The notes beneath the pieces are model-generated. The model made no database searches. It worked only from the letters and a program-made list of their open reading frames with translations, and was not told the origin of the DNA. From contig CANSRU010000006.1 of NCBI GenBank assembly GCA_947649495.1, positions 62,001 to 126,000 of the forward strand: a stretch of 64,000 nucleotides of DNA, in the 5' to 3' direction. The translations under genes and the position numbers were made by a program. Every line of letters begins with the position of its first letter. The stretch's first letter is position 1. Positions 39,635 through 50,068 of this stretch are shown here, piece after piece. The stretch comes from an uncultured Porphyromonadaceae bacterium. Its GTDB lineage: Bacteria > Bacteroidota > Bacteroidia > Bacteroidales > Muribaculaceae.

Positions 39635-42457
39635 ATGAAAAAAATACTTCTATCCCTACTTTTAATTCTGCCGTTTCTGGCCGGCGCGGCTAAGCTCAAC
39701 CCGCTGCCTACCGATGATAAGGTACGCATAGGCACACTCCCCAACGGCCTGACCTACTACATACGCCACAATGACACACCCTCCCAAAGAGCCGATTTCT
39801 TTATAGCCCAACGGGTAGGCTCGGTCAACGAAGAGGAACATCAGCGTGGTCTGGCCCACTTTCTTGAGCACATGTGTTTCAACGGCACAAAACATTTTCC
39901 CGGCAATTCACTCATAGCTTATCTCGAATCAATCGGTGTGAAATTCGGTGCCAATCTCAATGCCTATACATCGACCGACGAGACAGTATATAATATATGC
40001 GACGTTCCCACCACCAGGAAGTCGAGCCTTGACTCATGCCTGCTTATACTCCGCGACTGGAGCCACGACCTTACACTCGCCGAGGCCGACATTGATGCCG
40101 AACGCGGTGTGATAAAAGGTGAATGGCGCCAACGGCAAGGCACAGCCAACAACCGCATGCTCGAAAAAGCATCACCTATAATATATGGTGAATCGCTTTA
40201 CGGACGCCGCATGCCCATCGGCCTTATGTCGGTTGTGGAAAACTTCCCTTACAAAGCCTTGCGCGATTACTATCACCGCTGGTACCATCCCGAAAACCAA
40301 TGCGTGATAGTGGTGGGGGATATCAACCCCGATACCGTAGAAGCGGAAATAAAATCACTTTGGGCCGACGTGCAGCGTCCGGCATTTGATGTAACGCCCC
40401 GCAAAGTTGAGGTACCCGATAACGAAAAGGTCATAGCCACCGTCCAGAGCGATCCTGAGCAAGTGACACCTGTGGTGCAGATATTTCTAAAACACAACGG
40501 CCTCCCCGATTCGGCGTCCAACACCATTGTCGAATTACGGCATGACCTCACACGCAATCTTGTTGTGGACATGCTCGCCGAACGCCTTACTGATCTCGAG
40601 ACCTCCACCGGCACACTGATGTCGAATGTAGGCATCGGCGACCGCCAGTTTCTGCTTTCCCGCTCCCGCAATGCCATGATGGTGCGGGCAGCCACATCTA
40701 CCGGCCGGGAGGCCGAATGTGTCAATGCACTTGCATCGGAGCTGCAACGTGCCGCACTCCACGGATTCACAGCCACCGAACTCCAGCGTGCCAAACTCGA
40801 CGAACGTGCCGCACTTGACGCCGCCTTCGCCCAACGTTCTAAAACCACCAACACCCAATACGCAAAAAAATATGTGCGCCACTATCTTGACGGCGGGGCA
40901 CTTCCATCGGCCGAACAGTACTATAAGATGATGAAAGGTGTGCTGAATCAGGTAGGACTTGAACAAGTCAACGAGTATATCCGCTCCATTGTCGATCCGG
41001 GAGGTAAAAACACAGTCCTTATCGCATTTCTGCCGGGAAACAACGCAAGCATGACCGACGGCCAACTTGCCGATGCCTATACATCGGTCGACGCCGGAAC
41101 ACTCGCTCCGTATGTAGCGCACAATATCGACAAGCCTCTTCTCTCCGCGGAACCCACCCCTGGGAAAATTATCGGAGAGACAACCGACAGCCTGTTCGGC
41201 TCAACCGTATGGACTCTATCAAACGGCATCCGTCTACATCTGAAACACACTGACTACACCCCCGACCAAGTGATAATAGCCGGATACTCACCCGGAGGAT
41301 TTTCGGCCGATTACAATCCGGCCCTATCACCTGAATACCATCTTGCCAACGATGTTCTTTCATCCGGCGCCTACGGAGGCCACACTGCCACACAACTTCG
41401 CCGCATCACGGCCGGAAAACGTGCACGTGTGGATCTGAGCATTGACAACATGGAGGAACGCATCACCGCATCCACCTCTCCCGCCGACATGGCCACCGCC
41501 TTCCAACTGATTTATCTCAAGGCCACCTCTCCACAACGCGATGATGTAGCATTCAATGCCATAATCGAAAACCAGCGGATGAAACTATCATCACAGAACA
41601 CCAACCCCACATTCACGATGGCCGATTCGATACACTACTATGTCTACGACCGCCATCCGCTCGGCGCCAAACTGAGCCTCAACGACCTCGACAAAGTAAG
41701 CTACGACCGTATTATTGACCTTCACCGTCAGCGTTTTGGCGACATGGCCGATTTCGACTTCTTCGTGATAGGAGACTTCGACATTGATTCACTGCGCAAC
41801 TACACCGAACGCTACATAGCCTCGCTTCCGGCTGCAGGGCGACGCGAAAAGGCCCGCGACATAGGCTATCATTATGCCAAAGGCCGCGAGTACAAACGTT
41901 TCACAACCCCGATGGAGACACCGCAGACCATAGCGTACACATTCTACAACGCGCCATGCGACTATAATCTCACCAACGTGGTCAAAGGACATGCCGTAGG
42001 CAGCCTGCTGCAATCAGCTCTCCTGAAAGACCTGCGCGAAAACCGTGGATGGACATACTCAATCAAATCACACGGAGGAATCGGTGCCGGAATGAACGGC
42101 GACGATGGAGCCAACTTCATTATGCCCGTCTACATACGTGTGGCACCTGAAAATGCCGATTCAACATTCGCCATTGTTGCCGACACAGCCGACAGTCTTG
42201 CCGACGAAGCCAACATTTCCGAAGAAGATCTGCTGAAAATCAAGCAATACATGGTGAAATCGTACAATCAGAACCTGACAAACAATAATTATTGGCTCAC
42301 GGTGCTCAACATGCACAACAAGTTTGGCAAAGATATGCACAACGGCTACACCGACATTGTTGAAAATCTCACGGCCGCTGACATTGCGGCTTTCGCCCGC
42401 GACATATTACTACCGGCACACCGCATACAGCTCGAGATGAGCCCTGCCGACAAATAA
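39635..42457 (+). CDS. M16 (PqqL-like) zinc metallopeptidase
   Basis: GSVNEEEHQRGLAHFLEHMCFNGTKHFPG: inverted zinc motif HxxEH; signal peptide. Confidence 0.93.
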   Translation: MKKILLSLLLILPFLAGAAKLNPLPTDDKVRIGTLPNGLTYYIRHNDTPSQRADFFIAQRVGSVNEEEHQRGLAHFLEHMCFNGTKHFPGNSLIAYLESIGVKFGANLNAYTSTDETVYNICDVPTTRKSSLDSCLLILRDWSHDLTLAEADIDAERGVIKGEWRQRQGTANNRMLEKASPIIYGESLYGRRMPIGLMSVVENFPYKALRDYYHRWYHPENQCVIVVGDINPDTVEAEIKSLWADVQRPAFDVTPRKVEVPDNEKVIATVQSDPEQVTPVVQIFLKHNGLPDSASNTIVELRHDLTRNLVVDMLAERLTDLETSTGTLMSNVGIGDRQFLLSRSRNAMMVRAATSTGREAECVNALASELQRAALHGFTATELQRAKLDERAALDAAFAQRSKTTNTQYAKKYVRHYLDGGALPSAEQYYKMMKGVLNQVGLEQVNEYIRSIVDPGGKNTVLIAFLPGNNASMTDGQLADAYTSVDAGTLAPYVAHNIDKPLLSAEPTPGKIIGETTDSLFGSTVWTLSNGIRLHLKHTDYTPDQVIIAGYSPGGFSADYNPALSPEYHLANDVLSSGAYGGHTATQLRRITAGKRARVDLSIDNMEERITASTSPADMATAFQLIYLKATSPQRDDVAFNAIIENQRMKLSSQNTNPTFTMADSIHYYVYDRHPLGAKLSLNDLDKVSYDRIIDLHRQRFGDMADFDFFVIGDFDIDSLRNYTERYIASLPAAGRREKARDIGYHYAKGREYKRFTTPMETPQTIAYTFYNAPCDYNLTNVVKGHAVGSLLQSALLKDLRENRGWTYSIKSHGGIGAGMNGDDGANFIMPVYIRVAPENADSTFAIVADTADSLADEANISEEDLLKIKQYMVKSYNQNLTNNNYWLTVLNMHNKFGKDMHNGYTDIVENLTAADIAAFARDILLPAHRIQLEMSPADK

Positions 42458-42490
42458 CGGTCCCACCAACATAGTTTCATTATCCCACAG

Positions 42491-42522
42491 AAATAGCCTG
42501 CGAATGAACACGCAGGCTATTT
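42491..42522 (+). terminator. Terminator after M16 peptidase gene
   Basis: AAATAGCCTGCG aatgaaca CGCAGGCTATTT. Confidence 0.75.
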
Positions 42523-42789
42523 CTGTTAATTATGTTTAAAAATTGGGGGGGGTGACTTGATATTCCTTACAAATTATTAAAAAATATTATTTTAATTTGC
42601 GTGAGAAAAGCGTAAAATTATATCAGACGACAAAAAGCGGCCATACATCATCGTCCACTATACCATAGATTGACACCAGACATCCTACCGTCAACCATGA
42701 CACCCGACTTATCCGAAACTGCGGACAACAGTCAACAACTGCATAAGAAACAGAGATTTATATCATATTTTTAACCAAAAGTAATTCAC

Positions 42790-42797
42790 TAAATTTG
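42790..42797 (+). promoter_or_regulatory. -7 box of SusC-like gene
   Basis: TAAATTTG immediately upstream of annotated ATG. Confidence 0.5.
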
Positions 42798-42819
42798 CAT
42801 GAAGAACATTTGTTTTCAA

Positions 42820-45800
42820 ATGAGTCGGAAAGCGTGCGCCGTCCTATTGGCGACATTATGCTTCGCCTTACCGGCTTTAGCGCAAAAGATTACGGTGACA
42901 GGCACCGTAACCGATTCTGAAGGCGAACCCCTTATCGGCGCGAGCGTTGTGGCTCAAGGCGGAGGAGCGGGTGTTGCCACCGACATCGACGGTAAATACA
43001 CACTCCGTGTCGATGCCAACGCGACCATCAACTTCAGCTATGTGGGATACAACCCCATTAGCGAACCTGTCAACGGCCGTACCGTGATAGACGTAACAAT
43101 GACCGAGAACTCAGTGATGCTCGGCGAAGTAGTGGCCATAGGCTACGGTTCGATAAAGAAATCCGATGCCACCGGTTCTGTATCGATGGTCAAGCCAAAC
43201 GAAGTACAGGCCGGACTGGCCACCTCGGCACAGGACCTGCTCGTAGGTAAAAGCCCCGGTGTTGTAGTGACCTCCAACGGCGGTTCGCCTGAAGGAGGCG
43301 CCAATATAATAATACGTGGTGGCGCGTCCCTCTCGGCATCCAACGAACCACTTATAGTGATAGACGGTGTGCCCATGGACACCAAGACAGCCAAAGGCTC
43401 GGCCAACCCGCTGTCGCTGGTCAATCCCGAGAACATCGAGTCAATGACTATACTCAAGGACGCATCGGCAACCGCGATTTTCGGTAGCCGTGCATCGAAC
43501 GGTGTGATTATAATCACCACCAAGAAAGGAAAATCAGGCAAACCTGAGGTTTCGTTCTCGGCCAACATGTACATCAACACCCCCCGCAACTATGTGGATA
43601 TGATGAGCGCCGACGAATACCGCAACTTCATAACAGAATACTATGGCGAAGGCTCCAACCAGTACAATGCTCTCGGCACAGCCAACACCGACTGGCAGAA
43701 AGAGATATTGCGCACCTCAGTATCGTCCGACTACAATCTCAGCGTGAGCGGCACATACAAAGTCCTCCCCTACAGGGTGTCGACCAGCTGGACCGGCAAC
43801 AACGGTATCATCAAGACCACCGGAATGGACCGTGCTACCGTCGGCATAAACCTGTCGCCTAAATTTTTCGACGACCTTCTGACCGTCAACGCCAACCTGC
43901 GTGGCGCATGGATCAGCAACCAGTACTACGACGGGGCTGCCCTCGGCAACGCCATCGGCTTCAACCCCACACTCCCTGTTAAGAATCCCGAAGGCAATGT
44001 GTTCAACAACTGGACCACATACGCCGGTACCAGTGTTGCCGGACCTGATGCCCAGGGCAGCTCGATAAACCGCGTGAAAGCCATCAACCCTGTGGCCCTG
44101 ATAGAGGACTATAGCTCCAAGAGCTATGTACTTCAGAGCATAGGCAACCTCCAGCTTGACCTGGCCATGCCATTTCTGCGCGACCTCCATGCCAACCTGA
44201 ACCTCGGCTACGAGATTTCACGCTCCAACGTGCGCAACATCACCGAATCCTACTCGCCAATGGCCTGGAAAAACGGTTCCGACCGACTGATTGACGGCGA
44301 GATAAAGAACGTACAGGACGGTATAGGCCGCTACAACCACGAACATCAGGTGAAAGTCAACACACTTCTCGACTTCTACCTTAACTATCGCAAGGATGTA
44401 GCCTCAATCAAATCGGGCTTCGATGTAACCGCCGGCTACTCATATCAGCGCTTCCGCTGGCAAGGCAACGACTTCACCCGTACCCTCGACGAAGAGCCAT
44501 TCCAGGCATATCCCGGTGGCCGCTACCGCAACGACCTCGTGCTCGTATCGTTCTTCGGCCGTCTGAACTACACCTTCATGGACCGCTATCTGCTCACCGC
44601 CACCGTGCGTCAGGACGGCACTTCGCGTTTCTCCAAGGACAACCGCTGGGGTACATTCCCATCAGTGGCACTTGCATGGAAGATTCTTGATGAAAACTTC
44701 ATGGAAGGCACCCGCGGCTGGCTCAACGAGCTCAAGCTACGTGCCGGCTTCGGCGTGACCGGCCAGCAGGACCTCAACGACGACTATTTCCCCTATATGC
44801 CCCTCTATACTGTGGGCAACAACGGCAATCCCGGCACCAACCAATGGTCCTACCCCAATCCCAACGGCACCGGATGGGTCAACCCCATAAAGCCCAACGG
44901 TTATAACCCCGGAATCAAATGGGAAGAGACCCAGACATGGAATGCAGGTATAGACTTCGGTTTTCTCAACAACCGCATCAACGGTAGCATCGACTTCTAC
45001 AAGCGTAACACCAAAGACCTTCTGACATGGGCCACACTCCCCGCCGGCTCCAACCTCACCAATGCCCTCAACACCAACATCGGCGACATGGAGAACATAG
45101 GTGTGGAATTCAACATCACAGCCCGCCCCGTGGTGACAAAAGACTTCACCTGGACCACAGACTTCAATGTTTCGTGGAACAAGAATAAAATCACCAAACT
45201 CACCTATGGCGACAATCCCGACTACTTTATGATGGCCGGCGAAGGTATAAGCGCCGGTACAGGTGGCCAGGTAATGGCCCACACCGTAGGCAGACCCGCC
45301 TATAGCTTCTATGTCTATCAGCAGGTTTACGACGTCAACGGCAACCCCATCGAAGGCCAGTATGTGGACCGCAACGGCGACGGACAGATCACTGCCGCCG
45401 ACCGCTACTATTACCACAGCAAAGACCCCAAGATGACCATGACATGGAACAACGCGTTCAACTATAAGAACTGGGACCTGAGCTTCGCGCTCCGCGCCAA
45501 CCTCGGCAACTATGTCTACAACAACACTGAGGCAGCGAATGTATCGATAAGCAGCACCGCATCGACCCCGCTGAGCAACCTCATGTCGGGCCGCTTCCTT
45601 TTCGAGAACCTCGGTGTCAACGGTGCCATGAGCGACTATTTCGTACGCAACGCCAGCTTTGTACGCTGCGACAACATAACTCTCGGCTACACATGGCCGT
45701 CGCTGCTCAAGAACAAACTCCGCCTGCGCCTGTACGGTGCCGTACAGAATCCGTTCGTAATCACCAAATACAATGGTCTCGACCCGGAAATATTCAGTGG

Positions 45801-45864
45801 CGTGGACAAGGACATATACCCGCGTCCCATCACCGTGTCGTTTGGCGTGGTAGCATCTTTCTAA
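42820..45864 (+). CDS. SusC/RagA-family TonB-linked outer membrane protein
   Basis: ITVTGTVTDSEGEPLIGASVVAQG...; SMTILKDASATAIFGSRASNGVIIITTKKGK; probable start 42820 (ORF opens at 42799). Confidence 0.93.
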   Translation: MSRKACAVLLATLCFALPALAQKITVTGTVTDSEGEPLIGASVVAQGGGAGVATDIDGKYTLRVDANATINFSYVGYNPISEPVNGRTVIDVTMTENSVMLGEVVAIGYGSIKKSDATGSVSMVKPNEVQAGLATSAQDLLVGKSPGVVVTSNGGSPEGGANIIIRGGASLSASNEPLIVIDGVPMDTKTAKGSANPLSLVNPENIESMTILKDASATAIFGSRASNGVIIITTKKGKSGKPEVSFSANMYINTPRNYVDMMSADEYRNFITEYYGEGSNQYNALGTANTDWQKEILRTSVSSDYNLSVSGTYKVLPYRVSTSWTGNNGIIKTTGMDRATVGINLSPKFFDDLLTVNANLRGAWISNQYYDGAALGNAIGFNPTLPVKNPEGNVFNNWTTYAGTSVAGPDAQGSSINRVKAINPVALIEDYSSKSYVLQSIGNLQLDLAMPFLRDLHANLNLGYEISRSNVRNITESYSPMAWKNGSDRLIDGEIKNVQDGIGRYNHEHQVKVNTLLDFYLNYRKDVASIKSGFDVTAGYSYQRFRWQGNDFTRTLDEEPFQAYPGGRYRNDLVLVSFFGRLNYTFMDRYLLTATVRQDGTSRFSKDNRWGTFPSVALAWKILDENFMEGTRGWLNELKLRAGFGVTGQQDLNDDYFPYMPLYTVGNNGNPGTNQWSYPNPNGTGWVNPIKPNGYNPGIKWEETQTWNAGIDFGFLNNRINGSIDFYKRNTKDLLTWATLPAGSNLTNALNTNIGDMENIGVEFNITARPVVTKDFTWTTDFNVSWNKNKITKLTYGDNPDYFMMAGEGISAGTGGQVMAHTVGRPAYSFYVYQQVYDVNGNPIEGQYVDRNGDGQITAADRYYYHSKDPKMTMTWNNAFNYKNWDLSFALRANLGNYVYNNTEAANVSISSTASTPLSNLMSGRFLFENLGVNGAMSDYFVRNASFVRCDNITLGYTWPSLLKNKLRLRLYGAVQNPFVITKYNGLDPEIFSGVDKDIYPRPITVSFGVVASF

Positions 45865-45889
45865 TCTAATCCAATATAGAAATCCCACT

Positions 45890-47455
45890 ATGAATTTCAA
45901 AAAAATATCATACGCGGCCTTAGGCTGCATGGCGCTCACCATAGGAGCCACATCGTGCGTTGACGACCTCGATGTAACTCCCAAAAATCCGAGCAACATA
46001 ACCAACCTCACCTCGGGTGAGCAATATTACCAGAACTTCGTCCAGGTCTATTCGGGTCTCGCCATAGCCGGTGTAAACGACAACAGCGACATATCGGTTG
46101 ACGATGGTGGCGCAGGCGTGTACACCCGCCAGCTGTGGAACCTGCAGGAGCTTTGCACCGACGAAGCCTTCATCGGCAAGAACTGGGACGATGCCGGTCT
46201 CGACGAGCTGGACTACTCCACATGGTCGGCCGACAACCACTGGCTCTATGAGGCTATGTCGCGCTTCACGTTCCAGATCAACATCTGCAATGAATTCCTG
46301 CGCAATATAGACAACGCCGCCAACGTAACCAATCCTCTCGATGCACAGACCATAACCGAGATGAAAGCCGAGGTTCGTGTGCTCCGCGCACTGAGCTACT
46401 ATCACATGATGGACTGCTTCGGCCGCGGACCATGGGTTACCGAGAACAACACTGTGGGCGAGACTCCGGTCACCATGACCCGCGAGGAGATGTTTCCTCT
46501 CGTGGTGGCCGACCTTATCGACGCCATACCCAATGTGCGTCTTGCCGCACAGCAGACCTACGGACGTCTGTCGCGCGAGGCAGCCAATATGCTTCTTGCC
46601 AAACTGTATCTCAATGCCGAGGTATATACAGGCACCGCTATGTGGAGCGAATGCGCCACGGCCTGTCAGGAAATCCTCAAGACCATCAACACCCTTGCCC
46701 CTGAATACAAATATCTGTTCTGCGGGTCCAACGACAAATATGTGGGCAACGGCGAAATTCTCTGGGCTGTTCCCCAGGACAACTCCAATCTCCAGACCTA
46801 CGGTGGCACAACATATCTTGGTATAGGAGCATGGAACGCCAACATTCCCAAAGAGCTATACCACAAGTTAGGTTCCACGGCAGCCGGCTGGGGCGGTCCC
46901 CGCGTGCGTCCCGAACTGGCCGACGCATTCGGAGCAAGCGACAAACGCTATCTTATCTACGAGGGAACATTCACCAACGACCTCAACGACATAAGCGACT
47001 GGGGCATTGACGGAAGCGGATACATGTGTGTCAAATTCACCTACACCGACGAGAATGACTACGACAACACCCAAGGCGTGCTCTACAACACGTTCAACAA
47101 CGCTGACTTCCCGCTGTTCCGTCTGGCCGACACATTCCTGATGCTGGCCGAATGCCAGCTCAACGGAGTGGAATGCAACGGTAAATATTACTTTGACAAA
47201 GTGCGCGAACGCGCCAAACAACCCGCCATTGAACTCAACGCCTACAATCTGCTTCAGGAACGTCAGCGTGAGCTCTACTGGGAAGGACACCGCCGCAGCG
47301 ACATGATACGTTTCGGTGTGTTCACCGGCGACCGTCAGGAAGTATGGAGCTGGAAAGGTGGCGTACAACAGGGTCAGAAAATAGACCCGCATCGCGTGGT
47401 ATACGCCATCCCCACAAACTTCACCGCCACTCTCGGGCAGAACGACAACTATTAA
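45890..47455 (+). CDS. RagB/SusD-family nutrient-binding lipoprotein
   Basis: Lipobox ATSCVDDLDVTP; LRALSYYHMMDCFGRGPWV; ERQRELYWEGHRRSDMIRFG. Confidence 0.93.
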   Translation: MNFKKISYAALGCMALTIGATSCVDDLDVTPKNPSNITNLTSGEQYYQNFVQVYSGLAIAGVNDNSDISVDDGGAGVYTRQLWNLQELCTDEAFIGKNWDDAGLDELDYSTWSADNHWLYEAMSRFTFQINICNEFLRNIDNAANVTNPLDAQTITEMKAEVRVLRALSYYHMMDCFGRGPWVTENNTVGETPVTMTREEMFPLVVADLIDAIPNVRLAAQQTYGRLSREAANMLLAKLYLNAEVYTGTAMWSECATACQEILKTINTLAPEYKYLFCGSNDKYVGNGEILWAVPQDNSNLQTYGGTTYLGIGAWNANIPKELYHKLGSTAAGWGGPRVRPELADAFGASDKRYLIYEGTFTNDLNDISDWGIDGSGYMCVKFTYTDENDYDNTQGVLYNTFNNADFPLFRLADTFLMLAECQLNGVECNGKYYFDKVRERAKQPAIELNAYNLLQERQRELYWEGHRRSDMIRFGVFTGDRQEVWSWKGGVQQGQKIDPHRVVYAIPTNFTATLGQNDNY

Positions 47456-47477
47456 CAAATAGCAATCAACCCAAGTT

Positions 47478-48458
47478 ATGAAAAAGATATTCACTATAAT
47501 AGCTGCCGTTGCCTGCATGGGTGCCGTGTTCACATCGTGCGAGAAGGACAACAATGAGGAACCGAAGGCACAGCAGCCCACCGACAAGAATTTTCTCAAC
47601 ACTCCCCCCACAGCCAACTATACATACATTCTGGACAAAACCGAATCTGTGACCATCACATTGTCGCAGCCCGACTACGGCGTCGGTACCATACCGACAT
47701 ACGCCATCGAGCTCTCGCTATCGCCCGAGTTCAACAGCGTACCGGCCGAATGGGAATATACCGGAGAGGAATCCACTCCACAGAATTTCATAGTGCTACC
47801 GGCTGAGTCCAACAAGACCACCATAGAGATACCCTCGCGCGATGTGGCCGATGCAATCAACGGATGCCGCGGCTACAACAAGCTCGATCAGCTCGATGAG
47901 GCAGGCTACACCAATTATACCGGTCCGGTGTACATGCGTGTGCGCTCATACTTCCCAGGAGCTGCCGATGATGTGGCCGACCTCTATTCCATCACATCAA
48001 ATGTGATTACTTTCGCTCATATTGTAGGCTACAAGACTATCCGCGTACCGGGCTACATATACCTTATCGGAGCACCTGTAAAACCCGACGATGAAAATTG
48101 GGTGGGGCCGGATGCCTCCAATGCCGAGATACTCGAAAACTGGAAACTGTTTGAGGCCGACGACAAGATTGGCTCGCAGATTTACTCAGCCACATTCGAC
48201 ATTCCGGCCGATAAGTTCCAGTTCCGCTTCTACTCGGCTCTCGAAGGTTGGGACCTCAACTCCATAGGTTCGCAGGACGGCGACAGCCCTGTAGACATCG
48301 AGCTGAACGCCGACGGCGTATACAGCGGTGCATGCGTGGTAGGCAAGGCCAAAGGCGAGGGCAAAGGTTCGTGGAAACTTCCCGGATGGGAAGGTGGAAG
48401 AGTGACCATTACTGTCAACACCAAGGCCAAGACCGTAGAGTTCAAGAAAGTCAACTAA
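47478..48458 (+). CDS. SusE-like lipoprotein
   Basis: FTSCEKDN lipobox; SusE-type N-domain; position after SusD. Confidence 0.75.
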   Translation: MKKIFTIIAAVACMGAVFTSCEKDNNEEPKAQQPTDKNFLNTPPTANYTYILDKTESVTITLSQPDYGVGTIPTYAIELSLSPEFNSVPAEWEYTGEESTPQNFIVLPAESNKTTIEIPSRDVADAINGCRGYNKLDQLDEAGYTNYTGPVYMRVRSYFPGAADDVADLYSITSNVITFAHIVGYKTIRVPGYIYLIGAPVKPDDENWVGPDASNAEILENWKLFEADDKIGSQIYSATFDIPADKFQFRFYSALEGWDLNSIGSQDGDSPVDIELNADGVYSGACVVGKAKGEGKGSWKLPGWEGGRVTITVNTKAKTVEFKKVN

Positions 48459-48480
48459 CAAACTTTTCAACCCGTAAATT

Positions 48481-49950
48481 ATGAAAAAACTTCTCAATAT
48501 AGCACTCGCAGTCATTGCCTTTACATTCACGGCCTGCGATGATGTGGACCTCAACACAGGCATACCGTCGGTCAACCCGCCGCAGCCTGTAATGCCGGCC
48601 GATGGACTGGAAGCCACCGACATAGTGGCCGATGGAGGCAATGTCGACCTGATGGCCGCCAAGGAAGCCGGCTATGTGGACATGCTCGACATAACCAAAC
48701 TCGAAAATTTCCCTGCCGACCAGGAACTGAAGATAGTGATGAACGTGGCTGTATCGCAGGACATGTCAGGTGCCCGCCAGATCAACCTCAATATAGCAGA
48801 TGCCACCGACGGTACTGCCATAAAGGTGGCTCAAGCTCCGGTGCTGGAGTTCGACCAAGTGCTGAAATCACTTGTGACACGCGATCCTTCGGTAAAATCC
48901 ACCATGTATGTCAACTACGTGGCATACGCCCTGCAAGGCTCAACCACAGTGTTGCTCGGAGCGGTGGGAGCACCGCAAAGCGTCGTGATAACCCCATTGT
49001 CGTATGAACATCCGGTTGAAACCACATACTATGTATATGGCTCAATCAACGACGGAACTATAGCCAATGCCGTACAGCTCAACCACGATGGCAACCAATA
49101 CGACAATCCTGTGTTCTCAGTCAAAGTCAACATAACATCCGAGCAGATCAATGCCGACGGAGGCTGGAAATTCAAGGTAATCCCCGCCTCGACCAAGCAG
49201 GCCGGACAAACTTGGGAAGAGAACCAGAATCTCATCTTCATAGGCGCAGGAATGAAAGAGGGCACTTTGGCATACGCCACTGCCGACAAGGATTGCGAAT
49301 GGGTATCGGTGAGCACTCCCGGCGAATATTTGCTCAACATCAACGTGCTCGAACAGACATGGAACCTGAGCAACGCCATAGAGTTCATGTATATACCCGG
49401 CGATGGCAACGGTTGGAGCTGGGCCACCAAACTCTATACCAAGAATTACAATAATTACATCGGCTTTGCCAATCTCAAAGGCAACTTCAAATTTACCGGC
49501 GCAGCCGAATGGGACAACGACAAGGGCAATTACGGTGCCGGAGCCGACAACTATCTGCTCCAAAACGGCTCAAACACCAACTTCACCGTAGACGGCACAG
49601 AAGGTCTCTACTGGATGAACGTGAACCTCGGCGCCCTATCCTACACGAAAACCTACATATCAAAAGTAGGCATGGTGGGCTCGCACAGTGGCTGGAATCC
49701 CGCAACAGCAACCACCATGACACCGTCAGACGACAATCTGATATGGGAATGCGTGGTAACATTTACCGACACCGATGAATTCAAATTCTGCATGAACGGC
49801 AACTGGGACATACAGCTTGCCGGTGACGAAAACGACCTTCAGATGGATGGAGGCAGCAGCAATCTGAAATCGCCCGGCGCAGGTACATGGCTGGTGACGC
49901 TCGACCTGTCGGCGCTCCCCTACCAATGTTACTTCGAGGAACAGGAGTAA
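48481..49950 (+). CDS. SusE/SusF-like outer membrane binding lipoprotein
   Basis: FTACDDVD lipobox; repeated ...VGMVGSHSGWNP...W.C.VTF...FKFCMNGNWDIQLAG domains. Confidence 0.75.
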   Translation: MKKLLNIALAVIAFTFTACDDVDLNTGIPSVNPPQPVMPADGLEATDIVADGGNVDLMAAKEAGYVDMLDITKLENFPADQELKIVMNVAVSQDMSGARQINLNIADATDGTAIKVAQAPVLEFDQVLKSLVTRDPSVKSTMYVNYVAYALQGSTTVLLGAVGAPQSVVITPLSYEHPVETTYYVYGSINDGTIANAVQLNHDGNQYDNPVFSVKVNITSEQINADGGWKFKVIPASTKQAGQTWEENQNLIFIGAGMKEGTLAYATADKDCEWVSVSTPGEYLLNINVLEQTWNLSNAIEFMYIPGDGNGWSWATKLYTKNYNNYIGFANLKGNFKFTGAAEWDNDKGNYGAGADNYLLQNGSNTNFTVDGTEGLYWMNVNLGALSYTKTYISKVGMVGSHSGWNPATATTMTPSDDNLIWECVVTFTDTDEFKFCMNGNWDIQLAGDENDLQMDGGSSNLKSPGAGTWLVTLDLSALPYQCYFEEQE

Positions 49951-49973
49951 AATACAACTGTAAATAATCACCG

Positions 49974-50010
49974 ACAGGGGGATGGCAATAAACGCCATCC
50001 CCCTGTTGCC
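49974..50010 (+). terminator. Terminator of Sus-like operon
   Basis: ACAGGGGGATGGC aataaac GCCATCCCCCTGT. Confidence 0.75.
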
Positions 50011-50036
50011 ATTTAACACCCTATTGGCTAATTTTG
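50006..50036 (+). promoter_or_regulatory. Promoter of DJ-1/PfpI gene
   Basis: TTG-N20-TAATTTTG. Confidence 0.6.
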
Positions 50037-50068
50037 CAATCACAACCCGCAAATCAACCTGAACAATC

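Noticed and set aside
42545-42552. G8 tract upstream of SusC-like gene as a phase-variable promoter
   Set aside because: About 240 bp from the -7 box, so not positioned to alter promoter spacing.
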